This document shows, piece by piece, positions 25,610 through 33,285 of a stretch of DNA of 64,000 bases; the first letter of the stretch is position 1, and the number at the start of each line of letters is the position of its first letter. The position numbers and the translations under genes are program-made. This stretch comes from Gloeobacter violaceus PCC 7421 (lineage in GTDB: Bacteria > Cyanobacteriota > Cyanobacteriia > Gloeobacterales > Gloeobacteraceae): contig NC_005125.1 in the NCBI RefSeq assembly GCF_000011385.1, positions 4,526,001-4,590,000 on the forward strand, written 5' to 3'. The notes under the pieces were generated by a model. It saw nothing but the letters and a program-made list of their open reading frames with translations. It ran no database searches and was not told the DNA's origin.

Positions 25610-25616
25610 ATGTCAA
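25589..25616 (-). promoter_or_regulatory. Near-consensus promoter of the 67-residue membrane protein gene
   Basis: On the minus strand TTGACA (25611-25616) and TATAAA (25589-25594) are separated by 16 bases. Transcription would begin near 25582, about 50 bases upstream of the ATG at 25533. A consensus -35 box with an operator in the spacer implies strong expression when derepressed. Confidence 0.7.
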
Positions 25617-25813
25617 GGGATGCGTGGATGGTGGGCGCTAGAGCTTGGGAGCCGCCCATCGGGCTGCCCCTGGGCTACATTGGGGAAGGCTGCGGCACGG
25701 TTTTTCCTTGAGACGCTAGATGTGGAGAAATTCAAAGCTGGGATACTAAATGTGCCCCAGGCGTGGTAGAGTGGGGCCGTTCAGCCAGGCGCAACACTTC
25801 TAGAGAGACACCC

Positions 25814-26944
25814 ATGGCGGAGATTGGCATTCTCACAGCCCAGGTCATTCCCGATCGCACCATTGGCCAGATCCACGTCTACGACGGGCTGGGCAAGGGT
25901 AAGTCCCAGGCGGCTTTGGGGGTGGTGCTGCGTTCGATCGGTCTTGGGATCGCCGAAAAGCGCGACAACCGCGTGCTGCTTCTGCGTTTTCTCAAGGGTC
26001 CGGGGCGCGAGTATTCCGAGGACGCCGCCATCGAGGCGCTCCGTCGTGCTTTCCCTCATCTGATTGATCAAGTCCGCACCGGCCGGGCCGAATTTTTCGG
26101 CCCGGACCAGGTGATTCCGTTTGACAAAAAAGAAGCGCGCCGGGGTTGGGACATCGCGAAGGGAGCGATTGCCTCGGGCTTCTACTCGGTGCTGGTGCTC
26201 GATGAACTCAACCCGGTGCTCGATCTGGGTCTGTTGCCGGTAGCGGAGGTGGTGAGCGCCCTCTCCAACAAGCCCCAGGATCTGGAGGTAATCATTACCG
26301 GCCGCGGCGCCCCCAAAGAGATTCTCGAAGTGGCCAATTTGCACTCGGAGATGCGCGCCCACCGCCGTCCCGAGCACAACGGCAACGGCCGCGACTCGGG
26401 GATTGAAATTTATACCGGCGCCGGCAAGGGCAAATCGACCTCAGCTTTGGGCCGGGCCTTGCAGGCGATTGGCCAGGGCATTTCCCGCGACCTGTCGCAC
26501 CGGGTGCTCATCATGCAGTGGCTCAAGGGCGGCACAGGCTACACCGAAGACGCGGCCATCCGCGCTTTGCACCAGAGCTATCCGCATCTTATCGACCACC
26601 ACCGCTCCGGCCGCGACGCGATTGTCTGGCGCGGCAAACAGCAGGAAATTGATTACGTCGAGGCCGAGCGCGGCTGGGAGATTGCCCAGGCGGCCATCGC
26701 CTCGGGGCTTTACAAGACGATCATTTTGGACGAACTGAATCCGACGGTGGATCTCGAACTATTGCCGGTCGAACCGATCGTCAAGGCGCTGCTGCGCAAG
26801 CCCCGCGACACCGAGATCATCATCACCGGCCGCTGCTACAAGCCGCCCGCCTACTTCGAGCTTGCCACCATCCACTCCGAGATGGTCTGCCACAAGCACT
26901 ACGCCGAGCAGGGCGTCGACCTCAAGCGAGGTGTCGATTTTTAA
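25814..26944 (+). CDS. Two-domain CobO/BtuR-type P-loop ATPase, possible corrinoid adenosyltransferase
   Basis: 376 residues made of two tandem homologous domains. The first has YDGLGKGKSQAALG near residue 25 and VLVLDELNPVLDLGLL; the second has YTGAGKGKSTSALG near 200 and TIILDELNPTVDLELL. Both carry YSEDAAIEALRR/YTEDAAIRALHQ and IITGRG/IITGRC strands. The GxGKGKS P-loop and LDELN motif are those of CobO/BtuR, which transfers adenosyl from ATP to cob(I)alamin intermediates. Duplication in one chain is a known cyanobacterial form as far as I recall, and its exact activity is not certain. A strong terminator follows. ATG 25814 has GAGAG upstream. Confidence 0.75.
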   Translation: MAEIGILTAQVIPDRTIGQIHVYDGLGKGKSQAALGVVLRSIGLGIAEKRDNRVLLLRFLKGPGREYSEDAAIEALRRAFPHLIDQVRTGRAEFFGPDQVIPFDKKEARRGWDIAKGAIASGFYSVLVLDELNPVLDLGLLPVAEVVSALSNKPQDLEVIITGRGAPKEILEVANLHSEMRAHRRPEHNGNGRDSGIEIYTGAGKGKSTSALGRALQAIGQGISRDLSHRVLIMQWLKGGTGYTEDAAIRALHQSYPHLIDHHRSGRDAIVWRGKQQEIDYVEAERGWEIAQAAIASGLYKTIILDELNPTVDLELLPVEPIVKALLRKPRDTEIIITGRCYKPPAYFELATIHSEMVCHKHYAEQGVDLKRGVDF

Positions 26945-26971
26945 AGTGTCCAGTGCATCGAGTACCGCCTT

Positions 26972-27018
26972 CCCCCGGTTCTTCACCCTTGCCAGGTGGT
27001 AGACCGGGGGATTTTTTT
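26972..27018 (+). terminator. Rho-independent terminator after the CobO-like gene
   Basis: CCCCCGGT (26972-26979) pairs with ACCGGGGG (27003-27010), followed by ATTTTTTT. A small inner stem (ACC/GGT) lies in the loop. It is 28 bases after the stop and just before the convergent HEAT-repeat gene. Confidence 0.85.
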
Positions 27019-27038
27019 GGTTTGGGTACTCGACATTA

Positions 27039-27821
27039 TCAAGGCAAGTTGGACAGAGTGAGCAGCGTTCGTACCGCGCTTTGACTGACCCGTTCGTCTG
27101 TATCAAGAAGCATCTCGTTCACAGCTGTAAGGATTTCCGGGGTAGCAAGGCGGATTTCGCCCAGTGCCTGTACGGCTACTGTGCGAACTTGCGCATCCCG
27201 CTCTTCGAGTGCCTTCAACAGCACAGACACCACCTGCGGCACCACGGGTCGGATCGACGATAGAGCCCTCAGAGCGTTGGCCCGAACCAGCGGCTGCTCG
27301 TCTTTTGTGGCCTCGAATAAATCTTGCGAACCGGCGGCTGCCAGATGCGGATTTTGATGGAAGGCAAAGGCGGCAAAATGGCGCAGAATAACGCTTTGTG
27401 CCTGCAGAGCCTCGGTAAGGGCTGTAGCTGCAACCGGACCGACTTGGCCCAGGGCAAAAGCCGCGTCGATGCGAACTTGCTCCCTCGGGTCTTCTAAAGC
27501 CGCGATAAGGGGCGGCACCGCAGCGGAGCCGACCTTTCCAAGTGTCTGGGCAGCCGAAAGGCGGACGCCTCTGTCCTCTTGCTGGTCGGTCAAGGTTTCC
27601 ATCAGTGCCGGTACAGCAGCAGCACCGAGTTTTCCGAGGGTTCGCACAGCCGCACGAATAGCCTCTCCATCGTTGCTGCGGAACAACTGGATTTGCGCAG
27701 CCACCTGGTGCTCGCATGGCGACTGGGCGAGCACTGCTCCTTGCACCAGTAAAAGCAATGCCAAGGAACTCGAGGTGGACAGTGGCAGGCGCAGCAGACC
27801 AAAAACGTCCATAGTATTCAC
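27039..27821 (-). CDS. Secreted HEAT-repeat protein (PBS-lyase type)
   Basis: 260 residues from GTG 27821, or ATG 27812. A signal peptide ends near residue 33 (LALLLLVQGAVLAQS), placing the protein outside the cytoplasm. The rest is six or seven HEAT repeats with the pattern LGKLGAAAVPALMETL, LGKVGSAAVPPLIAAL and LGEIRLATPEILTAV, typical of phycobilisome-lyase-like and EZ-HEAT scaffold proteins. No catalytic motif is seen. An IS element begins 22 bases upstream of the start, separating it from the transglutaminase-like gene that otherwise would lie about 30 bases upstream on the same strand. Its native promoter is therefore probably lost. Confidence 0.8.
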   Translation of the reverse strand: MNTMDVFGLLRLPLSTSSSLALLLLVQGAVLAQSPCEHQVAAQIQLFRSNDGEAIRAAVRTLGKLGAAAVPALMETLTDQQEDRGVRLSAAQTLGKVGSAAVPPLIAALEDPREQVRIDAAFALGQVGPVAATALTEALQAQSVILRHFAAFAFHQNPHLAAAGSQDLFEATKDEQPLVRANALRALSSIRPVVPQVVSVLLKALEERDAQVRTVAVQALGEIRLATPEILTAVNEMLLDTDERVSQSAVRTLLTLSNLP

Positions 27822-27842
27822 AAGGTTGCCCGAACCCGATGA

Positions 27843-29512
27843 CTAGAGCATCGGTCCAGAACCAGCAGTTGACGGTAGAAGCCGCATCCTCTTTTCTGGA
27901 GACGACCTCTACCTCCTTCGCCTATGCAGCCTTCTGTCTGGCAGCCGCCAGTGGAACCCTCACCCGCTGAGCAGGCTATCCTCAAGCGTATCCGTCGCGC
28001 CAAGCTGTTCGTTTTCCTGCGCCGCATCCGCCATCAACTCTTCGACGCCGCCTTCCAGAGCGAACTGGCCGGCATCTACAAAGACAGCCCTTGCGGTCAG
28101 CCGCCCATCCCACCGGCTCAACTGGCCCTGGCCACTGTCTTGCAGGCCTACACCGGTATCTCCGACGACGAGACCATTGAAGTGCTCACCATGGACCGCC
28201 GGTGGCAGATGGTGCTCGACTGCCTCGATTGCGAGGAAGCCCCCTTCGGCAAAGCCACCCTGATACGCTTCCGCCAAGCGCTCATCGCCCACGGCCTCGA
28301 CCGTCGCCTGATTGAGCGGACCATCGAGTTGGCCACCAGCGACGGCGGGTTCGGCTCACGGGCGTTGCGGGCGGCCCTCGATTCGAGCCCTTTGTGGGGA
28401 GCCGGGAGAGTCGAGGATTCTTTTAATTTGTTGGGCCATGCAATGCGCAAGGCATTGAGGATCATGGTGTGCCAGACGGGGGTGGGACTGGCGCAATGGG
28501 CTGAGCAGACAGGCACCACACTCGTCGCGGGCAGCAGTTTGAAGGCTGCCCTGGACATCGATTGGAGTCAACCGGACGAATGTGCCGAAGCTCTGGGAAG
28601 GCTGCTCGGGGCGCTCGAATCGCTGGAAAGTTACTTGGACGGGCAAACTCAACCCCCTCAGGCTGGGGTCGCACGGTGTCTGCAAGCGGCCGAGCAAGTC
28701 CACCAGCAGGACGTACAACTCAACTCGCGCGGACAGTTTGTCCTTCGGCGTGGAGTCAGCCGCGAGCGGCGCATCAGCATCGAAGACCCCGCGATGCGCC
28801 ACGGCCGCAAAAGCCGGGCGGTGCGCATCGATGGCTACAAGCGCCACGTGCTCAAAGACATCGACAGCGGCCTGGTGCGCGCAGTGGGCATTACTGCGGC
28901 CAACCGACCGGAAGCGGCGGTGACAAGGGACATCGAGGCGGACCTGGAGCCTCAGCGGGTGAAGTTGATTGAACTGCACATCGACCGGGCGTATCTGAGC
29001 AGCGAGTGGGTCAGACTTCGTCCAGAAGACTTGCGTATTTACTGCAAAGCCTGGCCGGTTAGAAATGGGCCGTACTTCCAGAAGACGGCCTTCGTGCTCG
29101 ACTGGGAGGCGATGCGGATTCGTTGTCCACAGGGCGTCACCCAGCCTTTTGAGGTGGGTGGGAAAGTGCGGTTTCCGGCCGCGCGCTGTCGGCGCTGTCC
29201 CCTACAGGAACGCTGCACGACCAGCCCCAAAGGTCGCAGTGTCTCGATCCATCCGGACGAACTTCTGCTGGTCGAGTTGCGCGAACGCCAGCAGACAAAG
29301 GAGGGTCGAGCGAAGTTGCGTGAGCGCGTGAGTGTCGAGCACAGTTTGGCGCACATCGGTCAGTGGCAGGGACGCCGAGCCCGTTACCTGGGCGTGCGCA
29401 AGAATCTATTCGATTTGCGTCGGGTGGCGGTGGTGCACAATCTGCATGTGCTAGCCCGACAGGAAGCCGCTGGGCGTTCACAGGCGGCTTAGGTTCTGGA
29501 CCGATGCTCTAG
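27843..29512 (+). mobile_element. IS1182-family-like insertion sequence with 17-bp inverted repeats
   Basis: Perfect terminal repeats AGCATCGGTCCAGAACC (27847-27863) and GGTTCTGGACCGATGCT (29492-29508) are flanked on both sides by CTAG (27843-27846 and 29509-29512), read as a 4-bp target duplication. Because CTAG is itself a palindrome it could instead be part of the ends. The element is 1662 bp between the CTAG copies, holds one intact transposase and shows no decay, so it may be active. The right end lies six bases from the stop of the transglutaminase-like gene. Confidence 0.9.
27924..29492 (+). CDS. Transposase, IS1182 family
   Basis: 522 residues. The N-terminal DUF772-like region (PPAQLALATVLQAYTGISDD, then WQMVLDCLDCEEAPFGKATL) is followed by DSSPLWGAGRVEDSFNLLGH with the first catalytic Asp, RIDGYKRHVLKDID with the second, and VSVEHSLAHIGQWQGRRARY with the catalytic Glu. 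A zinc-knuckle-like CRRCPLQERC precedes GRSVSIHPDE. These are the DDE_Tnp_1_6 signatures of IS1182. The stop codon's last base is the first base of the right inverted repeat, a compact arrangement typical of complete elements. No frameshift is seen. Confidence 0.92.
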   Translation: MQPSVWQPPVEPSPAEQAILKRIRRAKLFVFLRRIRHQLFDAAFQSELAGIYKDSPCGQPPIPPAQLALATVLQAYTGISDDETIEVLTMDRRWQMVLDCLDCEEAPFGKATLIRFRQALIAHGLDRRLIERTIELATSDGGFGSRALRAALDSSPLWGAGRVEDSFNLLGHAMRKALRIMVCQTGVGLAQWAEQTGTTLVAGSSLKAALDIDWSQPDECAEALGRLLGALESLESYLDGQTQPPQAGVARCLQAAEQVHQQDVQLNSRGQFVLRRGVSRERRISIEDPAMRHGRKSRAVRIDGYKRHVLKDIDSGLVRAVGITAANRPEAAVTRDIEADLEPQRVKLIELHIDRAYLSSEWVRLRPEDLRIYCKAWPVRNGPYFQKTAFVLDWEAMRIRCPQGVTQPFEVGGKVRFPAARCRRCPLQERCTTSPKGRSVSIHPDELLLVELRERQQTKEGRAKLRERVSVEHSLAHIGQWQGRRARYLGVRKNLFDLRRVAVVHNLHVLARQEAAGRSQAA

Positions 29513-29518
29513 GCGGTT

Positions 29519-31096
29519 CTATGGGGCGGGCAACTCTTCGAGGATGGTGCACTGGACGTGGTTGAGCGACAGGTCCGCCAGCGAATAGCCCCGCACATTG
29601 GTGGCTTCGAAGGTGACACCTTTGCCTAGTTCAATGTGGTACCACGGCAGAGCCATGAAGTAGCGCCGCGGGTAAGGGCGGCTGCCGGTGTCGTCTACAT
29701 TCGATTCGCACGGCACCCAGCCTAGGCCGTTTAGATAAAATTCGAGCCAGACGTGGTTGTACTCGGGCATCAGCGGGTAGTGGCGGCAGTCGGGCAGCGG
29801 CGGGCACTTGTAGCGGCCCACCGTCCGGCAGGGAATGCCGTTGAGGCGGGCAAGGGCCAAGAGCACCCCCACGTACTCGCCGCAGGAACCCTTGCCCCGG
29901 GCGAGTACCGCATCGGGACTATCTGAGACCCGCTGGATGCGGTAGTCGAGCCGGTCGTAGACGTAATCGCGGATGGCGAGCATCTTGGCAAGCGGCCCGG
30001 TGCGATCTCCCACCGCCTCGCGGGCGGCTTCCTGCACCCGGCGCGCGTCCATGGTCAAAAAACCGTCATCTACCAGATAGTGGGCCTTGAACTCCTCGGG
30101 AAACGGGTTGTCCGAGGCTTCGGGGACGTGGTAGCGGATGCCGCGCACTTCTAAAAGCGCCCGCCAACCAAACAGTTGCACTTCGCTCGCAGCGAGCTTG
30201 TCGAACTCGAAGACGGCGATGCGCTGGCCGTCTTCGACCTCCTCGCGAAAAGGCCGGCCGATGGCTTCGACGCGGATAAGCTTTTGGCGGTCCGATTCGG
30301 CGGGCAGGGCAATTTTCCAGACGACGTTTTCGAGATCCGCCGGTTCGAGGGCGGCGGTCTCCTCGCAGTAGACCACCTCCATCAGGTAGCCGTTGGAGAG
30401 AGTATAGCGGCCTTCCGGTTCGGTAAAAATGTGCAGCCGGTGGATGAGGGTCTTGCTGCGGCTGTCGATCGCCAGGCGGTTGTAGCGGTTGGGCTCCTGC
30501 TTGATGAAATCTTCAACCTGGGAGTAGGCGACATAAAGCGATCCCGCCACAAATGCCAGGCCGGTGGGCTGCTCGTAGGGCGTCAGCGCGCTAGAGAGTA
30601 CTTGTCCGCTTTCGGGATCAAGGCAATAGACCGTTTGCTCGGCGGCGTCGGACACCCACAGGCGGTCCTCCGCGTAGACGAGGCTCTCCTCGCCGGTGCC
30701 GGGGGCGTCGAAGGTGCGCACGCAATCGCCTGTGAGGCGGCTGTACACTCTAATCTGCTGAACGGAGCACACGCTCACAAACCATTCATCGGCGCTGATC
30801 GCCAGCCCTTCGCCGCGGTAGCGCAGATCCATGACGATTTCGAGGCGCATCGCCTCGCGGTCCACCCGCATCAACTCATCCTGGCGCAGAGCCCACAGTT
30901 CGCCGTTTTCGGCGGCGATGCCGGTGACATCGAGCCAGTCGCCCACCGCCAGAGAATTGGCAATCACCTCCAGGCCGCTGCACGGATCGATAGCGAGCAG
31001 ATAGCCGGTGTGGGGATCGACCGCGAGCAACCGCTCCTCGACCCAGGCGAGGCCGAAGACGCTCGATGCGCAAATTGGACGAATCAGATGAAGCAC
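29519..31096 (-). CDS. Transglutaminase-like protein with N-terminal beta-propeller
   Basis: About 525 residues from GTG 31096; the frame stays open to 31162, so the start is uncertain. Residues 1-220 form propeller-like repeats (LLAVDPHTGYLLAIDPCSG, LWALRQDELMRVD, LWVSDAAEQTVYCLDPESG). The C-terminal domain is transglutaminase-like: GKGSCGEYVGVLLALARLNG with the catalytic Cys, YNHVWLEFYLNGLGWVPCES with the His, and a following Asp. Such proteins often act as proteases or peptide-crosslinkers. The HEAT-repeat gene would be directly downstream without the IS element, hinting at a former operon. Confidence 0.8.
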   Translation of the reverse strand: MLHLIRPICASSVFGLAWVEERLLAVDPHTGYLLAIDPCSGLEVIANSLAVGDWLDVTGIAAENGELWALRQDELMRVDREAMRLEIVMDLRYRGEGLAISADEWFVSVCSVQQIRVYSRLTGDCVRTFDAPGTGEESLVYAEDRLWVSDAAEQTVYCLDPESGQVLSSALTPYEQPTGLAFVAGSLYVAYSQVEDFIKQEPNRYNRLAIDSRSKTLIHRLHIFTEPEGRYTLSNGYLMEVVYCEETAALEPADLENVVWKIALPAESDRQKLIRVEAIGRPFREEVEDGQRIAVFEFDKLAASEVQLFGWRALLEVRGIRYHVPEASDNPFPEEFKAHYLVDDGFLTMDARRVQEAAREAVGDRTGPLAKMLAIRDYVYDRLDYRIQRVSDSPDAVLARGKGSCGEYVGVLLALARLNGIPCRTVGRYKCPPLPDCRHYPLMPEYNHVWLEFYLNGLGWVPCESNVDDTGSRPYPRRYFMALPWYHIELGKGVTFEATNVRGYSLADLSLNHVQCTILEELPAP

Positions 31097-31199
31097 GGGA
31101 AGTATCTTGACAGCAACAGCCGCCCAGCCCTGCGAGTGACAACGTTCACCGCCCAGGGGCAAGGCCGGCCGTGAATAGTCTAGCCTCTGGTTTGGGAGG

Positions 31200-31327
31200 C
31201 CGGTAGAACCGGTACGGCTATTGCAGCCGTGGCTGGGAGTGACCGGTGCGGTATTTTCACCCGTTCCATCGCCGAAAGCGGTATGGTTTGGTCTGGCCCG
31301 TCAGGGGCTTTTTGGGGGGAGGTGACT
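31200..31327 (+). promoter_or_regulatory. Structured leader of the SMR transporter gene
   Basis: Two GC-rich hairpins lie back to back: CCGGT-AGA-ACCGG (31200-31212) and ACGGCT-ATTGC-AGCCGT (31214-31230). Further on GCCC (31296-31299) and GGGC (31305-31308) could form a small stem followed by TTTTT, just before the Shine-Dalgarno GGAGGTGA. The layout suggests attenuation or a riboswitch-like leader. It does not fit the guanidine-I or -II riboswitch patterns I know. Confidence 0.35.
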
Positions 31328-31657
31328 TTGCATCCGTTAATCCTGCTGGCTGTCGCCATCGCCAGCGAGGTGATCGGCTCCAGCGCGCTCAAATTGTCGG
31401 AAGGTTTCAGCCGTCCCCTGCCAAGTTTGCTGGTAGTACTGGGCTACGGCGCAGCGTTTTACTTGCTGGGTCTGACCCTCAAGGCGATGCCGCTGAGCGT
31501 GGTTTACGCCATCTGGTCCGGGGTGGGCACGGCGGCCACCGCCTTCATCGGCGTCGTTCTCTTCCGCGAAGTACTCGACGCGCCCCGCCTGATCGGCATC
31601 GCCCTCATCATCGTTGGCGTGCTCGTCTTGAATCTTTCGGGCGGCGGCCGCCTCTGA
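31328..31657 (+). CDS. Small multidrug resistance (SMR) family transporter, EmrE/Qac type
   Basis: 109 residues from a TTG start with GGAGG at 31318-31322, five bases upstream, an ideal Shine-Dalgarno that decides the start. Four membrane helices fill the protein. Helix 1 holds the essential Glu (ILLAVAIASEVIGSSALKLS, residue 14); helix 3 has the conserved VVYAIWSGVGTAATA with its Trp. The ALK.SEGF and IWSG patterns fit the Qac/EmrE branch, which exports cationic drugs by proton antiport, better than the guanidinium-exporting SugE/Gdx branch. SMR proteins act as antiparallel dimers in the inner membrane. A structured leader precedes it. Confidence 0.88.
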   Translation: MHPLILLAVAIASEVIGSSALKLSEGFSRPLPSLLVVLGYGAAFYLLGLTLKAMPLSVVYAIWSGVGTAATAFIGVVLFREVLDAPRLIGIALIIVGVLVLNLSGGGRL

Positions 31658-31688
31658 TATTGATCTATCTGAGCCGCTCCTCAAAATC

Positions 31689-31871
31689 TCAGGCGTTGCA
31701 ATCCAGGTAGGCGGTAAAGCCCTCGATATTTTCGGCATCGATAATGGCACCGGCCAACTGCTCCAACTTATCAATCTCCGTAACTGTCGCAATGCGGCAA
31801 GACAGGTCATCCGATACGGAGCCAAATTTCCTGCCAATTTGCCGCCTGCGAAAATGTTTAAAGTACAGGAT
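31689..31871 (-). pseudogene. C-terminal remnant of an Rpn/DUF4351-type gene
   Basis: Read on the minus strand, 61 codons without a start give RRRQIGRKFGSVSDDL, then KLEQLAGAIIDAENIEGF and a stop at 31689. This closely parallels the end of the intact Rpn-family protein at 60345-61226 (LLRQLGRKFGPLPDTL, LEQLADAVLDAGSIGDF). An in-frame TGA at 31872-31874 cuts it off upstream, and no nuclease domain remains. It is a decayed copy stranded between the SMR gene and purU. Confidence 0.7.
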
Positions 31872-31888
31872 TCAGTGCCAAGATAAAC

Positions 31889-32746
31889 TCAAACAAAAAC
31901 TACGGTCCTATTTCCATAGATCAAAACGCGATCTTCAACATGCCATTTGACCGCGCGGGCGAGCACGACGCGCTCGATGTCGCGGCCTTTGAGTTTGAGA
32001 TCGGCTACCTGGTCTCGATGGTTGACCCGCACCACGTCCTGCTCGATAATCGGCCCCGCGTCCAACTCTTCGGTGACGTAGTGGGCGGTGGCGCCGATCA
32101 CTTTCACTCCCCGCTCGCAGGCTCGCTCGTATGGCGAAGCGCCCACGAAGGCAGGCAGGAAGCTGTGGTGGATATTAATAATCCGCCCGGCGTAACGTTC
32201 CACAAACTGTGGGCTCAGTACGCGCATGTAGCGGGCCAGAACGATGAAATCGACCTCACCTTCGAGCAAGTTGAGCATCTGGGCTTCGCGGGCGGGCTGG
32301 TTGGTTTTGTCAATCGCGAGGTAATGGTACGGCAGACCGTACTGGGCGGCCACCGGTTCGAGATCGGGGTGGTTGCTCACCACCAGCGGGATCTTGACAG
32401 GCAGTTCTCCCGACTGCCGGCGCCACAGCAAATCGACAAAGCAATGGTCCAGCCGCGAGACGAATAGCGCCATGCGCTTGGGTTCGCCCGTGCGCACCAG
32501 CCGCCAGTCCATCGCAAAGCGCTCGGCCACGGGCGCGAAGCAGCGGGCGAAGCCGTCGTCGTCGGCAGGCGCGTTCGCGTAGAGAAATTCGAGGCGCATG
32601 AAGAAGATGCCCCCGAGCGGGTCGGTGGTGTGCTGGTCGGAGCGCAAGATGTTGCCCCCCGCCTCCAACACGCACTGCGAGACGGCGGCCACGATTCCCC
32701 GGCGGTCGGGGCAGGAAATGAGTAGGGTGCGGGTGGCAGGGGACAT
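31889..32746 (-). CDS. purU: Formyltetrahydrofolate deformylase
   Basis: 285 residues from ATG 32746 ([20 protein letters not shown]). An N-terminal ACT domain (about 1-85) is followed by the formyltransferase-like catalytic domain: [51 protein letters not shown] and [20 protein letters not shown], containing the conserved His and Asp. PurU hydrolyses 10-formyl-THF to formate and THF, balancing one-carbon pools and feeding formate to PurT. No partner is adjacent. The upstream frame extends 26 codons, but family homology starts at 32746. Confidence 0.95.
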   Translation of the reverse strand: MSPATRTLLISCPDRRGIVAAVSQCVLEAGGNILRSDQHTTDPLGGIFFMRLEFLYANAPADDDGFARCFAPVAERFAMDWRLVRTGEPKRMALFVSRLDHCFVDLLWRRQSGELPVKIPLVVSNHPDLEPVAAQYGLPYHYLAIDKTNQPAREAQMLNLLEGEVDFIVLARYMRVLSPQFVERYAGRIINIHHSFLPAFVGASPYERACERGVKVIGATAHYVTEELDAGPIIEQDVVRVNHRDQVADLKLKGRDIERVVLARAVKWHVEDRVLIYGNRTVVFV

Positions 32747-32876
32747 CGCGGTGTCGGGTGCCGGACAATCCGGCGGCAAAAGCACAAGCATGATAGCCGA
32801 AATCGCCCGGATGCGCGTGTGCATGGACGAGTGTCCTGCACCAAAGTACGATCGCGGCGCAGTTCGCCTTTGACCT

Positions 32877-33285
32877 ATGCACTCTCCTATTCCACCACGG
32901 CCGGCTCACAATCAGTTGCCGGAGTCGGACGGCACGTTTGTGAAAAATTTTCAGGAGCACCTCCAGAGCCTGCTGCTCACCGATTCGATCGAGCCACGCC
33001 TGAGGCAAATCCATCCGGACGGCCAGGACTGCGGCATCTACTGGCGCCTCACCGAGCCCGCCCGAGCGGGTGCGCGAGCTGGTCGAGCAGGCGCAGCGAG
33101 GGCAACTGGAGGCGGAGCAACGGGCCGAGCGGGAGCATCGCTTGCGGCTCGAAGCGGAGCGCCGGGCGGAGGCCATGGCCGAACGGCTGCGGGCGATGGG
33201 CATCGACCCGCAGCCGTTATCGGGCCGTCCGGCTCAGGGCAGACGCACCGGGTCAGACTCTTCTTTGACGCGACTGATGATCTGA
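32877..33285 (+). pseudogene. Uma2-family endonuclease gene with internal deletion and frameshift
   Basis: The first frame from ATG 32877 gives LPESDGTFVKNFQEHLQSLL and DGQDCGIYWRLTEP, which match the N-terminus of the large cyanobacterial Uma2/DUF820 family. Around 33057 the coding sense jumps to another frame reading PERVRELVEQAQRGQLEAEQ and ending with AERLRAMGIDPQ, the usual Uma2 C-terminal coiled coil. The middle of the protein, including the PD-(D/E)XK core, is absent. The end overlaps the 3' end of cphA on the opposite strand. This is a deletion relic, not a functional gene. Confidence 0.75.

Noticed and set aside
31200-31230. Possible guanidine-II riboswitch (two adjacent hairpins before an SMR gene)
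   Set aside because: The loops are AGA and ATTGC instead of ACGR, and the transporter matches the Qac/EmrE branch, so the known riboswitch class is not supported.
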